A stretch of DNA of 64,000 nucleotides from CBDBDZ01 sp965204215 (lineage in GTDB: Bacteria > Pseudomonadota > Gammaproteobacteria > Pseudomonadales > GM7GCV1), in contig CBDBDZ010000014.1 in the NCBI GenBank assembly GCA_965204215.1, forward strand, positions 1,054,001 to 1,118,000. Direction: 5' to 3'. Positions 52,508 through 61,214 of this stretch are shown here, one piece after another. The notes under the pieces were generated by a model. The model was not told the origin of the DNA. It was given only the letters and a program-made list of their open reading frames with translations, and searched no databases. The number at the start of each line of letters is the position of its first letter. Position 1 is the first letter of the stretch. Made by a program: the position numbers and the translations under genes.

Positions 52508-53089
52508 CTAGCAATCGGTCAGTGGTTGATAATCGTCTTTGTGATCAGTGCCAATTTCTGGCACTTCCGAATAGAGTAAATCGGCAGGAATAGCCGCGGG
52601 TTCTGCACTGGTTTTTAACTCAAGCAGTTGGGTGAACATACCTCCCCACAGTGCAATATTTAACTTCTCTTCCAAAGCTGCGCTGTGCAGGTTTCTAAAT
52701 TCAACGCCACTGGAAAGTGCCGCACACTGGGTATTAAATGACTGCTGAGGTAAATACCAACTCAACAGCTGCACTATGCGTTGTACCGCCGTTTGGCGCG
52801 GCAATGCTGGCATATCTTTGGCAATAACATTGAGGGTAATGATTAGCTGTATATCCATTTGGCGTACATCTTCCAGCGTTCTAGTAGCCATTACCCGTGT
52901 CTTCGCAAGCGAGATTAAAATGCAAGGGAGTTTTTTCAGATAAACATCAAAACTTTTGTGGTTATCAAACCTGCCAATATGTTCGGTAACGGTAATATTG
53001 CGCGGTACCAGCGTTTTGATAAATTGCACAATATTGTCGATATGATCGTCAATAGCAGTAAAGCTGCTAAGTTTTAAATCTACTGCCAT
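52508..53089 (-). CDS. Mu gp37-like tail terminator-type protein
   Basis: A 193-residue protein. DHIDNIVQFIKTLVPRNITV, LKKLPCILISLAKTR, QMDIQLIITLNVIAKDMP and LLYSEVPEIGTD follow the gp37 (DUF1834) pattern of Mu-like phages. It overlaps gpG by 10 bases upstream and the gpV region downstream. It probably helps join head and tail. Confidence 0.82.
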   Translation of the reverse strand: MAVDLKLSSFTAIDDHIDNIVQFIKTLVPRNITVTEHIGRFDNHKSFDVYLKKLPCILISLAKTRVMATRTLEDVRQMDIQLIITLNVIAKDMPALPRQTAVQRIVQLLSWYLPQQSFNTQCAALSSGVEFRNLHSAALEEKLNIALWGGMFTQLLELKTSAEPAAIPADLLYSEVPEIGTDHKDDYQPLTDC

Positions 53090-53514
53090 GCGCTTTGAAT
53101 AAAGTCGTTCATTATTGCCATCATCTCGTGTTTATTGGCTGTTGATAATCCTAAAAATTCGCGCTGGGGAATGCCACCAATACCGTCATCGCCAAAATTT
53201 TGCCTAGCTGCATAAGCTAACGGACTACCCCATACGGCACCATTGCCCTCAATATCGCTTTGCATGCTGTCGATTAAATCGCCTTCGCCCTCTAGTAATG
53301 AATGACCACCGTGGCGAGTAGCTGCATAAGGTTCTGACCAAGCTGGCCACACGCTGCCATCGGGTGCTTGTTTTTCTGTTGATAACCTGCGACGGGTTTG
53401 AGACTCACCCTCAACCGCCAGTGATTGCAACAACGCCGAGTTGTCTGGTATAGACGCTAACGCATCCAGACGCTGGTTCAGCTGGCTGAGGTCGAGGGTG
53501 ATTTGGGCGGACAT
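53080..53514 (-). CDS. G: Virion morphogenesis protein G (Mu gpG / P2 gpS-like)
   Basis: A 144-residue protein of the phage virion morphogenesis family: RRRLSTEKQAPDGSVWPAWS, then HGGHSLLEGEGDLIDSMQSD, WGSPLAYAARQNFGDDGIGG and IPQREFLGLS near the end. In Mu it acts in head/tail joining. It lies with gp36 and gp37 here, not next to gpF. The 59 bases upstream hold no gene. Confidence 0.92.
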   Translation of the reverse strand: MSAQITLDLSQLNQRLDALASIPDNSALLQSLAVEGESQTRRRLSTEKQAPDGSVWPAWSEPYAATRHGGHSLLEGEGDLIDSMQSDIEGNGAVWGSPLAYAARQNFGDDGIGGIPQREFLGLSTANKHEMMAIMNDFIQSAWQ

Positions 53515-53573
53515 TATTTACAGGGACGTAATGTATGCAGCGGGCGCACGAAGCGCAGGAGCTGCTAACCTAT

Positions 53574-53777
53574 TTATTGAATCTCAATAATCGAATCAGC
53601 TTTAATGCGTGCAATGGCATCGTCCGATAAGTTGTTAAACGTCTGCCATTCGCGAGTGTGTTGAACCCCGCCACGCCAATAACTGTCGCGCTTTTCCGCT
53701 TTTACAATGCGTGTGGTAATGTCATTTTTTGCAGCTACTTCAGGTACTGGTTTGTCAGCAGTTTTTTTCTTAGTCAT
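53574..53777 (-). CDS. FluMu-type small protein (HI1506-like)
   Basis: A 67-residue protein. A Lys/Ala-rich start is followed by ITTRIVKAEKRDSYWRGGVQ and TREWQTFNNLSDDAIARIKA, then SIIEIQ. This R-rich, W-containing pattern with a final acidic strand matches the short N-terminal module of Mu-like FluMu proteins between gp36 and gpG (memory). Function unknown; position in the head-tail joining cluster is typical. Confidence 0.72.
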   Translation of the reverse strand: MTKKKTADKPVPEVAAKNDITTRIVKAEKRDSYWRGGVQHTREWQTFNNLSDDAIARIKADSIIEIQ

Positions 53778-53808
53778 AATAATTACTCGTTAATGTTAAA
53801 AGGAAGGA

Positions 53809-54405
53809 TTAAAAAATGCGACTTGCAGCGCGGTTAAAAGTTCTGGGGTTGGCCGTGACTTCCACTTCATTGGCATAACCTGCTTCATCTTCTCCAGCAC
53901 CTACTTCGGCAATGCCTAAACTCAGGTTTCCTTCGGAAATGTTACGCAATTGCTTGATGCTGTCTTCATAGCGTTTTCGTACATCGTCGGTACTTTGGCT
54001 GTTGGTTGAGAGCCTGTACATAGCGATGTCACTACAAATTCGCGACAGTATTGGTGGTACAGGGTTGGGAGGTAGTTGGTAGCGTCTGCCCACATAAATA
54101 TTGATTTCATGGGTGGCATCAACCAGAGCAATGACCACATTGCGAACATTAAGCTCGCCGTTGTTATCCTTGTCTGACACTAAAATTAAGTCATCTCCAA
54201 AACGTGCACGGGTGTCTTCCACACTGGCGTAAATTTCCCCCACGCCAGCAATTTGAGTGAGGGAAACCAGTTGTGATAAATCGGCATCATTGAGCTTGTT
54301 AACAAACTCAATAATAGCTCGGTTATCTTGCTGCAAGTCACCGACAACCTCGCCCATTGTTTGGGCGAGGCTGGTAACAGCTTGGTCGGTAGCGGAGGTG
54401 CTCAC
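53809..54405 (-). CDS. Mu gp36-like protein (DUF1320)
   Basis: A 198-residue protein from a GTG overlapping the stop of the gene before it. The family core is YASVEDTRARFGDDLILVSD, ATHEINIYVGRRYQLPPNPV, PPILSRICSDIAMYRLS and RKRYEDSIKQLRNISEGNL, with GxAE after it. The first ~50 residues (GEVVGDLQQDNRAIIEFVNK) are an extension. A head-completion or adaptor role is inferred from position. Confidence 0.9.
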   Translation of the reverse strand: MSTSATDQAVTSLAQTMGEVVGDLQQDNRAIIEFVNKLNDADLSQLVSLTQIAGVGEIYASVEDTRARFGDDLILVSDKDNNGELNVRNVVIALVDATHEINIYVGRRYQLPPNPVPPILSRICSDIAMYRLSTNSQSTDDVRKRYEDSIKQLRNISEGNLSLGIAEVGAGEDEAGYANEVEVTANPRTFNRAASRIF

Positions 54406-54926
54406 TAGCCGTTAAGTGCTGCATTAAAGGTACCAGCGTAGTCGCTGGGATTGCTAAGTACTGCCTCTATAGCATCGACTCTACCTGTCAGGAAAGTAAT
54501 TGAGGTTACGCTGGCATCAAGTGCTACTTGTCTGGCTGCGCCAATATTGGTAAGTACGGTACTTTGTTCTGCGTCAGATAAACTTTGCGTCGAAACAAAA
54601 GATACAAAGCCATTATCGGCTTGAGCCAATGCAGTGACACGATTGGCTATTTCACCCAATGTATCGTTAGCATCATCAGCTCCACCAATTAAATCCTGTA
54701 CCGATGTTGCAATGGCAGTGGTCATGTTGGTGCGTAAACCATTAATAGCATCAACAATGCTACCTTTATTGCTGGTTTCTAATGTTGCTAAATCGCCAAT
54801 TAAAGCACCGACATTAGCAATACTTTGTTGTGCTTCGTCAATGGATTGTCCTTGTTCGATAAATTTCAAGGCAATGGATTGCACCACAGTTTGGATCGAC
54901 TGATCAATTTGTTGAATGTCACTCAT
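54405..54926 (-). CDS. Fibre-like coiled-coil phage protein
   Basis: A 173-residue helical protein. It carries the phage-fibre type motif SFVSTQSLSDAEQSTVLTNIG (here with AARQVAL after it) and ANDTLGEIANRVTALAQA, which occur in trimeric tail fibres. It lies 12 bases after the 749-residue spike-like gene and overlaps gp36. It is in the head gene cluster, not next to the tail fibre genes, so it may be part of a head or neck fibre. Confidence 0.6.
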   Translation of the reverse strand: MSDIQQIDQSIQTVVQSIALKFIEQGQSIDEAQQSIANVGALIGDLATLETSNKGSIVDAINGLRTNMTTAIATSVQDLIGGADDANDTLGEIANRVTALAQADNGFVSFVSTQSLSDAEQSTVLTNIGAARQVALDASVTSITFLTGRVDAIEAVLSNPSDYAGTFNAALNG

Positions 54927-54938
54927 AGTTGTTTCTCT

Positions 54939-57173
54939 TTAGGTTAAGTTATTAAGGGTTTGCTCAAATACCTGGTTGTATGGCGCAGGTAAATCGGGAT
55001 CATCACCACCGCTACCTTCAGGAACAGTGACGTTGATATTGGAAACAATAATGGGACGGTTACTATTAATGATTAACCCGCCATTATCGAAATTGATAAA
55101 ATCGGTTTGTTTGGTGCTGCCTTCTTTTCTAAAGGTGAAAGCCGACAAATCGGGTACCGCAGTGGCATTGGGGTTTCTGCCTAATTTAAAAAAGCTATTC
55201 GCAGCCAACACAAACTCGGCTGTGCGAATGCCAATGGTGGTGGGTGATGCTAAAAAAGCGCCACTGCTTTGCACTGATTCAATGTAATAAGCAACAGCGT
55301 TAAAACTAAAGTCATGTACCTGTTCATTGGCATTGATCACCGCAGTAAAGGTAATGGGGTCAAAACTGAGCATATCTGCTTGCTGCTGTTCCTGATCGTT
55401 TAAATTCATCGGCACCAAATCGCTACCTGTTTCATCTACAATACGGCTAAGGTTAATCGCTAAAGTTGATTGATTGGTAGTGTCCATAAGCACCGCTTCC
55501 ATGCGGGCATAACCTATTGCATCGGCAACAATATAGTATTCAGTGTTAGGTTGTAATTCCAATTGCACCACACCATTAATTTGACCACCTGCAATAATTC
55601 CTGTGCGATTGCCTAACCCCTGAGAAGCTAACCAGGCACCGACTACCCCAGTAGTGGGTAACCCCGTAAACGATGCGACCAAACCATCGGCATGCAATAC
55701 CGAACCTGTTACCGCAATTCCGTTAGCAGTAAAAGTTCCCGTACCGCAATTTATAGAACCTGTGAATGTTGCAGCAGCATAATCATCAGCCGTTGCCCCT
55801 ACCTTAATTATATAAGTATTAGTTTCACTGTTGTAAGTACGCAACGGTGCATTGTTATAGGCGTCAATTTGTTGTTGCGTGGGCTCGGTTGCTAGCTGTA
55901 AACGCGTCAAATTAACACCATCGGTTATAAGAGAATCAGCATTCATTTCAAATTCGGGCAAAGTGTCGTCAATCCTCTTGTGCGCTCGCCAAATGTGGTA
56001 AAGCTGTGCTGAACCAGCAATATCAGTTAACGCCTCAACTTCTGCTTGAGTAATCGAAATATGACTATCAAGGCTAATTAATTTTTGAGCGGGAGCAACC
56101 CTGTTTAGCCCGATTCTGCTTGACAAGACTATAGTCTCTGAAAAAAATCTATGTTGATACGAATTAATTGTTAGCCGATACATCGAATGGTCAGTAGACT
56201 GCGAGCTAACTTGCCCAATGTCTGAAAAAATATCTGCAATAATTTCGCTAATTCCACCACTACCATCTGTTGTTCGGGTAAAACTAATTAAAGCTGAATT
56301 ATCAGGACTTGACCCTACTAATTTAATTTCAGCGCCTGGCACCACACCATTGGTGTCTACCACACTTAAGTTGATGGATGCGGATTTGTAACGTCGGTTG
56401 GTATTTCTTTGTAATCGTGCATTGTTGAAATTGATAACGCTGTCGATGAATCTAAAACCATTATTTGCTGCACCGCTTCCCAACCAAAAATCATTAGTGC
56501 GTGACGCAATCGAAACCATTTCACGTATCTGCATGGTGACATTGCTGTCCCAATTTAAAATGTTGTAATTGCATTCGTAAAATTTGGGGGCTGTCAATTC
56601 GGCGAAATCCCCTGTTGTCTCCAAATTGTTAATATGCCGATAAGTACAGTTAGCATTAATGCTATTCTTTTGCGTGTACAAGAAACACTGGTTGCTTCCA
56701 GATATAGCTGCCTGGTTAAAACTGCTGTCGATGCAATTACTCACAAATAAGTCCATTCTGTTATTTAAGCACTCTAAAAACACATTAGTGTTGTAATAAT
56801 TTACATGGCGTTGTGTGTTCTGCCGCAAACTGGCATTGCCATTATCACTCCTAACATAACCACCCATCTTGCTTTGGTTGCGCCTATAAGTTACATGGCA
56901 GCCATTAACGGTATAACGAAAATCATTTGAATCGGTTTTAACTTCACCAAAATTAATAACACCATTACCTGTATTATCCGTTGATATTGGTCGCTTAAAC
57001 ACTATATTTTTGTTGCGAATGTTAAGAGTTCCAAGCACTACTATTTCAATGCTTACAAAGTAAACGCCGTCTTTTAGCTCAATATCTCTACCCGCAGCAG
57101 ACACAACGTCATGCCAGTTATAAACTGTATTGGCAGCTGACTGAAGAATATTGTTAATGCGTGAAAAGGTCAT
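54939..57173 (-). CDS. Large spike/fibre-like phage surface protein
   Basis: About 744 residues from ATG 57173; a TTG at 57188 adds five more. Residues ~20-270 contain many short Asn-rich turns (NIRNKNIVFKRP, NVFLECLNNRMDLFVSNCID, CTYRHINNLETTGDF) of the right-handed beta-helix type. The middle resembles carboxypeptidase-like beta-sandwich segments (NLSVVDTNGVVPGAEIKLVG), and the end is beta-rich with NSNRPIIVSNINVTVPEGSG. No catalytic motif is seen. It sits between the capsid gene and gp36, where Mu has only a small gene, so a head- or neck-attached fibre is plausible. It follows a terminator, so it may have its own promoter or rely on read-through. Confidence 0.65.
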   Translation of the reverse strand: MTFSRINNILQSAANTVYNWHDVVSAAGRDIELKDGVYFVSIEIVVLGTLNIRNKNIVFKRPISTDNTGNGVINFGEVKTDSNDFRYTVNGCHVTYRRNQSKMGGYVRSDNGNASLRQNTQRHVNYYNTNVFLECLNNRMDLFVSNCIDSSFNQAAISGSNQCFLYTQKNSINANCTYRHINNLETTGDFAELTAPKFYECNYNILNWDSNVTMQIREMVSIASRTNDFWLGSGAANNGFRFIDSVINFNNARLQRNTNRRYKSASINLSVVDTNGVVPGAEIKLVGSSPDNSALISFTRTTDGSGGISEIIADIFSDIGQVSSQSTDHSMYRLTINSYQHRFFSETIVLSSRIGLNRVAPAQKLISLDSHISITQAEVEALTDIAGSAQLYHIWRAHKRIDDTLPEFEMNADSLITDGVNLTRLQLATEPTQQQIDAYNNAPLRTYNSETNTYIIKVGATADDYAAATFTGSINCGTGTFTANGIAVTGSVLHADGLVASFTGLPTTGVVGAWLASQGLGNRTGIIAGGQINGVVQLELQPNTEYYIVADAIGYARMEAVLMDTTNQSTLAINLSRIVDETGSDLVPMNLNDQEQQQADMLSFDPITFTAVINANEQVHDFSFNAVAYYIESVQSSGAFLASPTTIGIRTAEFVLAANSFFKLGRNPNATAVPDLSAFTFRKEGSTKQTDFINFDNGGLIINSNRPIIVSNINVTVPEGSGGDDPDLPAPYNQVFEQTLNNLT

Positions 57174-57193
57174 GTAATGTTGAGCCAATTATT

Positions 57194-57229
57194 AAAAAAA
57201 GCCCGCCGTTGGAAATTTCCGCAGGCGGG
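57194..57229 (-). terminator. Rho-independent terminator after the capsid gene
   Basis: On the - strand CCCGCC and GGCGGG pair around a self-complementary GGAAATTTCC loop region, followed by seven T. It starts 33 bases after the capsid stop and ends 6 bases before the possible TTG start of the spike gene. Confidence 0.85.
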
Positions 57230-57375
57230 TAAGGTCAGACTTTCCAAGAGGTAAGGAAACTTTAAACAGTAGGTAGTAAACGTGGCGAGAACACCTCTAC
57301 TTTACCGTGCAATTCGTTGATTGAACCACCATCGACATATTCACGTTTAATTAAACGTGTGGCTTGTTGTTCTAA

Positions 57376-58956
57376 CCCGCATATTTCATAAACCTACAAA
57401 TAACTTCGAGTTTAAGGTGAAGTTGGATTATCCTGCTTTAATTTAGTTTAAGTTTGTTGAATACGTAGCTTAATATGCTCTTTGCCCGAATTTCAGACAT
57501 AACTCCCCCTTACCCCCATTGTTTGTTCTCGTGCCGGGGCAGCACTTTTTACAGTCTTATCCAGGTTTAAGCCGGGCGACGACCAACTCGAAGATATCTT
57601 GATAAGGATATGCGCTGGGTAATAGTAAGCGTATACGCCTGGTATTGGATAAAATAACGGCAGCCACTTTGAGTAATTTAAGGCGTATGGTTCCTACTTG
57701 TAATTGGGCAAAAACAGTGCTTTTTAAGCAGTGATGACGTAGTCGCTCCATCAACACATAAGCCAGTGACGATAACAACAGTCGCCATTGATTAGGCCAC
57801 CAGTGATGACAACTCGTTCGGTCAGCAAACATATCGAGTTGCTGTTCTTTAATATGGTTTTCCATTTCGCCACGGGCACAATAGAGATCCTCATAAATAG
57901 CTTGATGTTCGCCCGATAAATTCGTCACCACAAATCGCGGGTTCATGCCTTTTCCAGTATGTTCAATTTTAGCGATGACACGGCGTTGACGCGACCATGA
58001 TTGAGCTGCATACTGGATATGAGTAAACCAGCGCAAGGGGTTTCCAGATCGTTCATATTGTTCATTGACCGCATCAATCCAGGGTGACAGCATCTCTAGT
58101 ATTCGGCTATTTTTTGCAATGCCCAGCACGTAACCAACATCATGACGCTCACACCAATTCATCATTTGATGCCGACAAAACCCACTATCGCCACGTATAA
58201 TGATTCTGACATTAGGCCACTGTTTACGCAACCGTTTTACCAACAAACTGAGAATCGCCCAACTGTGCTTCGCGCCATCGATATTACTGGGTCGAAGATA
58301 GCTGACCAACAGTTGTTCACCGCAGAATACATACAAGGGTAAAAAACAATAATGCCGATAATAACCATTGTAAGAGCGACCTTCTTGCGTACCATGGACG
58401 CGATCATCAGTGGCATCGAAGTCGAGAATTAATTCCTCTGGGGCACTATCAAACGAATCAATAAATAGGTTCAACAATACGTCATGAATGGCAATGTTTG
58501 ATTGCGCAGTAAATGATTGTTCTAATCGACACAATGTCGACTGGCTTCCCAGTACTTGATCAGCTTCCGTTGCCGTTTGTAATGCCTTATCGTGTCGCAA
58601 GGTCTCGTGATCGTTAAGGTCTTCGTAACCCATGCATAAGCTATACAAGCGTTGACGAATCAAACTCTGCAGTGAATGTTTCACATAACTGCTGTGCCGG
58701 GTATCGGGAAATACCGATGCCACTTGCTTGCTTAGACATAAGTGTTTATCAAGCTCTCTGAGCAATAAAACACCAGCATCGCTGGTCATATCGCCACCAC
58801 TAAATTGAGTTTCGATTTGACGGCGATTTAAAGGTGAAAAGTAAGTAGAAGTTGAGGTACAATCTGTCATCGGTGCTTGGCTTATAATTTTGACTTAACA
58901 CATTGAATTATAACGCATTAAACAAGCACCGTACTTTTTTTTATGAAATATGCGGG
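57376..58956 (-). mobile_element. IS1380-family element in the capsid gene
   Basis: 1581 bp with 17-bp inverted ends CCCGCATATTTCATAAA at both sides, and a 4-bp target duplication CTAA (57372-57375 and 58957-58960), as IS1380 elements make. Bases 57376-57556 between the left end and the transposase stop hold no gene. Confidence 0.93.
57557..58870 (-). CDS. IS1380-family transposase
   Basis: A full-length 437-residue DDE transposase. Conserved IS1380 features: GGDMTSDAGVLLLRELD near the start, LILDFDATDDRVHGTQEGRS with the first Asp, YNGYYRHYCFLPLYVFCGEQ, IIIRGDSGFCRHQMMNWCER with the second Asp, and YCARGEMENHIKEQQLDMFA with the Glu. QWRLLLSSLAYVLMERLR follows, as usual. It appears intact. 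Confidence 0.95.
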   Translation of the reverse strand: MTDCTSTSTYFSPLNRRQIETQFSGGDMTSDAGVLLLRELDKHLCLSKQVASVFPDTRHSSYVKHSLQSLIRQRLYSLCMGYEDLNDHETLRHDKALQTATEADQVLGSQSTLCRLEQSFTAQSNIAIHDVLLNLFIDSFDSAPEELILDFDATDDRVHGTQEGRSYNGYYRHYCFLPLYVFCGEQLLVSYLRPSNIDGAKHSWAILSLLVKRLRKQWPNVRIIIRGDSGFCRHQMMNWCERHDVGYVLGIAKNSRILEMLSPWIDAVNEQYERSGNPLRWFTHIQYAAQSWSRQRRVIAKIEHTGKGMNPRFVVTNLSGEHQAIYEDLYCARGEMENHIKEQQLDMFADRTSCHHWWPNQWRLLLSSLAYVLMERLRHHCLKSTVFAQLQVGTIRLKLLKVAAVILSNTRRIRLLLPSAYPYQDIFELVVARLKPG

Positions 58957-59751
58957 CTAACTCCAATGGCACGACTAAATGGGTGGGCATAATGCCTAAA
59001 CTTCTGCCACCATCGGCTTTGATTTGGCGCAGTGCAGTGTAGGCTTTCCATAGGTTATCTGGCGTTAATTCTGCCTTGCTCATATATGCCATTTGCCAGA
59101 AGCTAAAGCCAACATTGTCACGGCAGTCGATGCCGTAGCGGTATTGATGACTGTTAAATACCGCTTCATCGGTTTCAGCATTCATCAATGTGAATTTGGG
59201 CGCAGTGCGTTGTTGGAACAGTACAGGCTTGATGGCGCGCGAGCAATCCATCAAATACCAGGCAGGCTTGTCGCCGTCTTGATAATTGCTAACAAGAGTA
59301 TTTTGCCCCTTGCCATCGACGGCACTGTTAACTGGATGCTCTACATCAAAGAAATTTTGACCATCGTAACACACTGTTGACATGCCTGCGGCAAGCAATG
59401 GAAATACCAATTCGTCAGGATGAATGGCAGCAGCGCGACCCATTTCCATCATCAATGGGTTGTAAATGCCTAAATTATCGTCTTCAATATCGAAACGGTC
59501 TACGGGAACGGTTGACTCAAACGGCTTATTAGTTACCGAATAGCTGTGTTCCTGAATGCTTTGTAGCTGACGATCACCTACCCATTCTTGTAAGCTGGGG
59601 AATTTGCCCAACCAGCCATAGGTATTGGTTTTGGAAGAACTGGGTACAGTAGTGGCAATGGTGCCGTACTCAGGGCTGGCTTCATCGTAGCCTCGTTGGT
59701 AATCCAAGCGAAATGATGTACGCAGGTTGTTAAGGTTTTCACGGGTAATAA

Positions 59752-60279
59752 TCATGCTTGTGCTCCAGTAGTAGGTTGTTGATCATCTTTTAATGCCTTC
59801 GCAAAGGTCTCTGGGTTGTGTCCCATTTGGTGGCAAAGTGCCAGTTGATTGCTGGTTAATCCAAAATTAGCATTAGTGGGGGTACCCGTACCGTGTTGGG
59901 TTTGCAAATCAATCGTTGGCGCACCTTCCAGCAATTGTTTAACCGTTTCAAAACCGCCATCCTGACGACACAACGCTTTATAATGCTCTTTGCTGGCAGG
60001 GGCAATTTTTCTATCTTCAACAGCGTTATCAATCAACGCATCGGCTTTTTCTTCAGCATCGGCTTTTCGAATATCCGCCAATTGACCTTCAGCGGTTTGG
60101 GCGCGATTCAGTGCAACTTTGTAATCGGCAACTGGGGTGTACTTTGATAAGTCAACTTGTTGCTGGCTGTTAAGCGCAACATTGGACTCTTGCAGTTCCT
60201 TGACTTTCGCCAGAACCACATCATCGGTACTGTCTTCAGCTATGCCTAACTGTTGACAGAGTGCTTTTGATAAAGCCAT
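59752..60279 (-). CDS. Z: Nested scaffold protein (Mu gpZ-like), internal start of gpI
   Basis: An in-frame ATG at 60279 (MALSKALCQQLGIAED) preceded by AACGAGGATACCGAT, a good ribosome site at a domain boundary. It would give a 175-residue C-terminal protein. Mu makes its scaffold Z in the same way from inside gene I, so this is a likely second product. Confidence 0.75.
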   Translation of the reverse strand: MALSKALCQQLGIAEDSTDDVVLAKVKELQESNVALNSQQQVDLSKYTPVADYKVALNRAQTAEGQLADIRKADAEEKADALIDNAVEDRKIAPASKEHYKALCRQDGGFETVKQLLEGAPTIDLQTQHGTGTPTNANFGLTSNQLALCHQMGHNPETFAKALKDDQQPTTGAQA

Positions 60280-60771
60280 ATCGGTATCCTCGTTATTAAG
60301 GTTGGTAGAAGTCTGCTCCTGATTCAGAGCAGGTAAGAAAAGATTGTGCTTGTTGGTTAACCCAACGCTGGAGACTCCAATAACAGTGGTATTGGCGTCA
60401 TAAATTATGCCTGGTGAGTAATACATATAAGATTCATCTTCGATTAATTTACTTCCTTCACTATTAAGGCTTACCTTGCCCATCACCGCACCATTTTCAA
60501 CTTTGAACTGTTTGAAACGGCCCACAGCAGGCGCAGGTTCGCCTTTTATCGCCTTAATTTCGGTGGCGTGTTCAATATCTAATACCAAGTCTCGTTGCTG
60601 GTTGACCAAATAATTCACAACGCCTTCAGGATTAGAGTTATTCCAACGGCGACCATCGCGACCTTTAAATTCTCCAGCAGGAATTAACGGCCACCAGTCG
60701 CCATTGACCTTACCCGTAGCATCGGTCGGCAACTGGAAGTTAAGTGCTAAATGTGTGGTTGTTAAACTCAT
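59752..60771 (-). CDS. I: Head maturation protease (Mu gpI-like)
   Basis: A 339-residue Mu-type protease/scaffold protein. The N-terminal ~150 residues are the protease part (WWPLIPAGEFKGRDGRRWNN, LVLDIEHATEIKA, YMYYSPGIIYD, GVSSVGLTNKHNLFLPAL). The C-terminal ~175 residues are scaffold-like (coiled, with KVALNRAQTAEGQLADIRKA). The ATG overlaps the stop of a small upstream frame, and the stop overlaps the capsid start (ATGA at 59752-59755), so capsid translation is coupled. Its product normally cleaves the scaffold and capsid N-termini during head maturation (family knowledge). Confidence 0.9.
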   Translation of the reverse strand: MSLTTTHLALNFQLPTDATGKVNGDWWPLIPAGEFKGRDGRRWNNSNPEGVVNYLVNQQRDLVLDIEHATEIKAIKGEPAPAVGRFKQFKVENGAVMGKVSLNSEGSKLIEDESYMYYSPGIIYDANTTVIGVSSVGLTNKHNLFLPALNQEQTSTNLNNEDTDMALSKALCQQLGIAEDSTDDVVLAKVKELQESNVALNSQQQVDLSKYTPVADYKVALNRAQTAEGQLADIRKADAEEKADALIDNAVEDRKIAPASKEHYKALCRQDGGFETVKQLLEGAPTIDLQTQHGTGTPTNANFGLTSNQLALCHQMGHNPETFAKALKDDQQPTTGAQA

Positions 60772-60857
60772 GCTGGCATTGAAACAGATTCAAAGCCGCC
60801 CAATGAATTAAAACTTTTTAATAAATTTTGTATGCGGGTCATCCTTAAATTAAACAT
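60768..60857 (-). CDS. Small ORF upstream of gpI, possible leader peptide
   Basis: A 29-residue frame (MFNLRMTRIQNLL ... GGFESVSMPA) whose stop TGA overlaps the gpI ATG (ATGA), giving possible translational coupling. It contains LLKSFNS encoded by a 22-bp sequence (60803-60824) that recurs at 51866-51887 upstream of gpW. Too short to be sure it is a gene. Confidence 0.35.
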   Translation of the reverse strand: MFNLRMTRIQNLLKSFNSLGGFESVSMPA

Positions 60858-61214
60858 CAATTCAATTCCATTAATTGCAAAGAATTTTTACTTCCAATTC
60901 TTATATCAAATCCATGTTATACTAAAAGGTTATTTTTTTGTTGTCAGTGGCAACAAACACACATCAAAGAAAGTGTCGCCAGTGGCGACAAAGTCAATTT
61001 TTTGTCAATTATTAAACATTCACCCAGTAACGCGCTTTATACATGCCCAAAATCGCAACGTTAAAAGGGCATTAAAAGGGGTGTAAGCAAAAAGTAATAC
61101 CAATACAGCACTCATGCTTTTTAAAGCGCTTAAATCGGCTTACATTCGTTTGGTTGTTTTTTATCTGATGGTTATGGCAAAATAAGTGTCATATCTAAAA
61201 TAACAAAATGCACA
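60858..61214. promoter_or_regulatory. Divergent AT-rich control region with two operator-like palindromes
   Basis: No gene. It separates the leftward head genes from the rightward membrane-protein gene. Two related palindromes stand about 36 bp apart: TTGTTGTCAGTGGCAACAA (60938-60956) and TGTCGCCAGTGGCGACA (60974-60990), both centred on CAGTGG. A TATAAC box (60921-60916, - strand) and TTGACA (near 61000, - strand) are nearby. They look like binding sites of a dimeric repressor or late-gene activator. Confidence 0.55.

Larger units (their letters stand above)
57262..59755 (-). pseudogene. T: Major head protein (Mu gpT-like) split by IS1380
   Basis: The 5' part (59755 to 58961) encodes MIITRENLNNLRTSFRLDY to SLGIMPTHLVVPLEL; the 3' part (57375 to 57262) encodes EQQATRLIKREYVDGG to SPRLLPTV and stop. 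Removing 57376-58956 and one CTAA copy restores a 302-residue frame with LVVPLELEQQATRLIK across the joint, about the size of Mu gpT (about 300). The capsid motifs SLQEWVGDR, DDNLGIYNP, FDVEHPVN and NVGFSFWQMAYMSKAELT are clear. As it stands a protein with a 21-residue IS-encoded tail (RIFHKKKYGACLMRYNSMC) would be made, so the prophage should not form normal heads. Note that gpT here means the Mu capsid, not the P2 tape measure. Confidence 0.92.

Noticed and set aside
60832..61086. 84-codon + strand frame in the divergent control region
   Set aside because: No ribosome site, no recognisable protein, and it runs through the operator-like palindromes.
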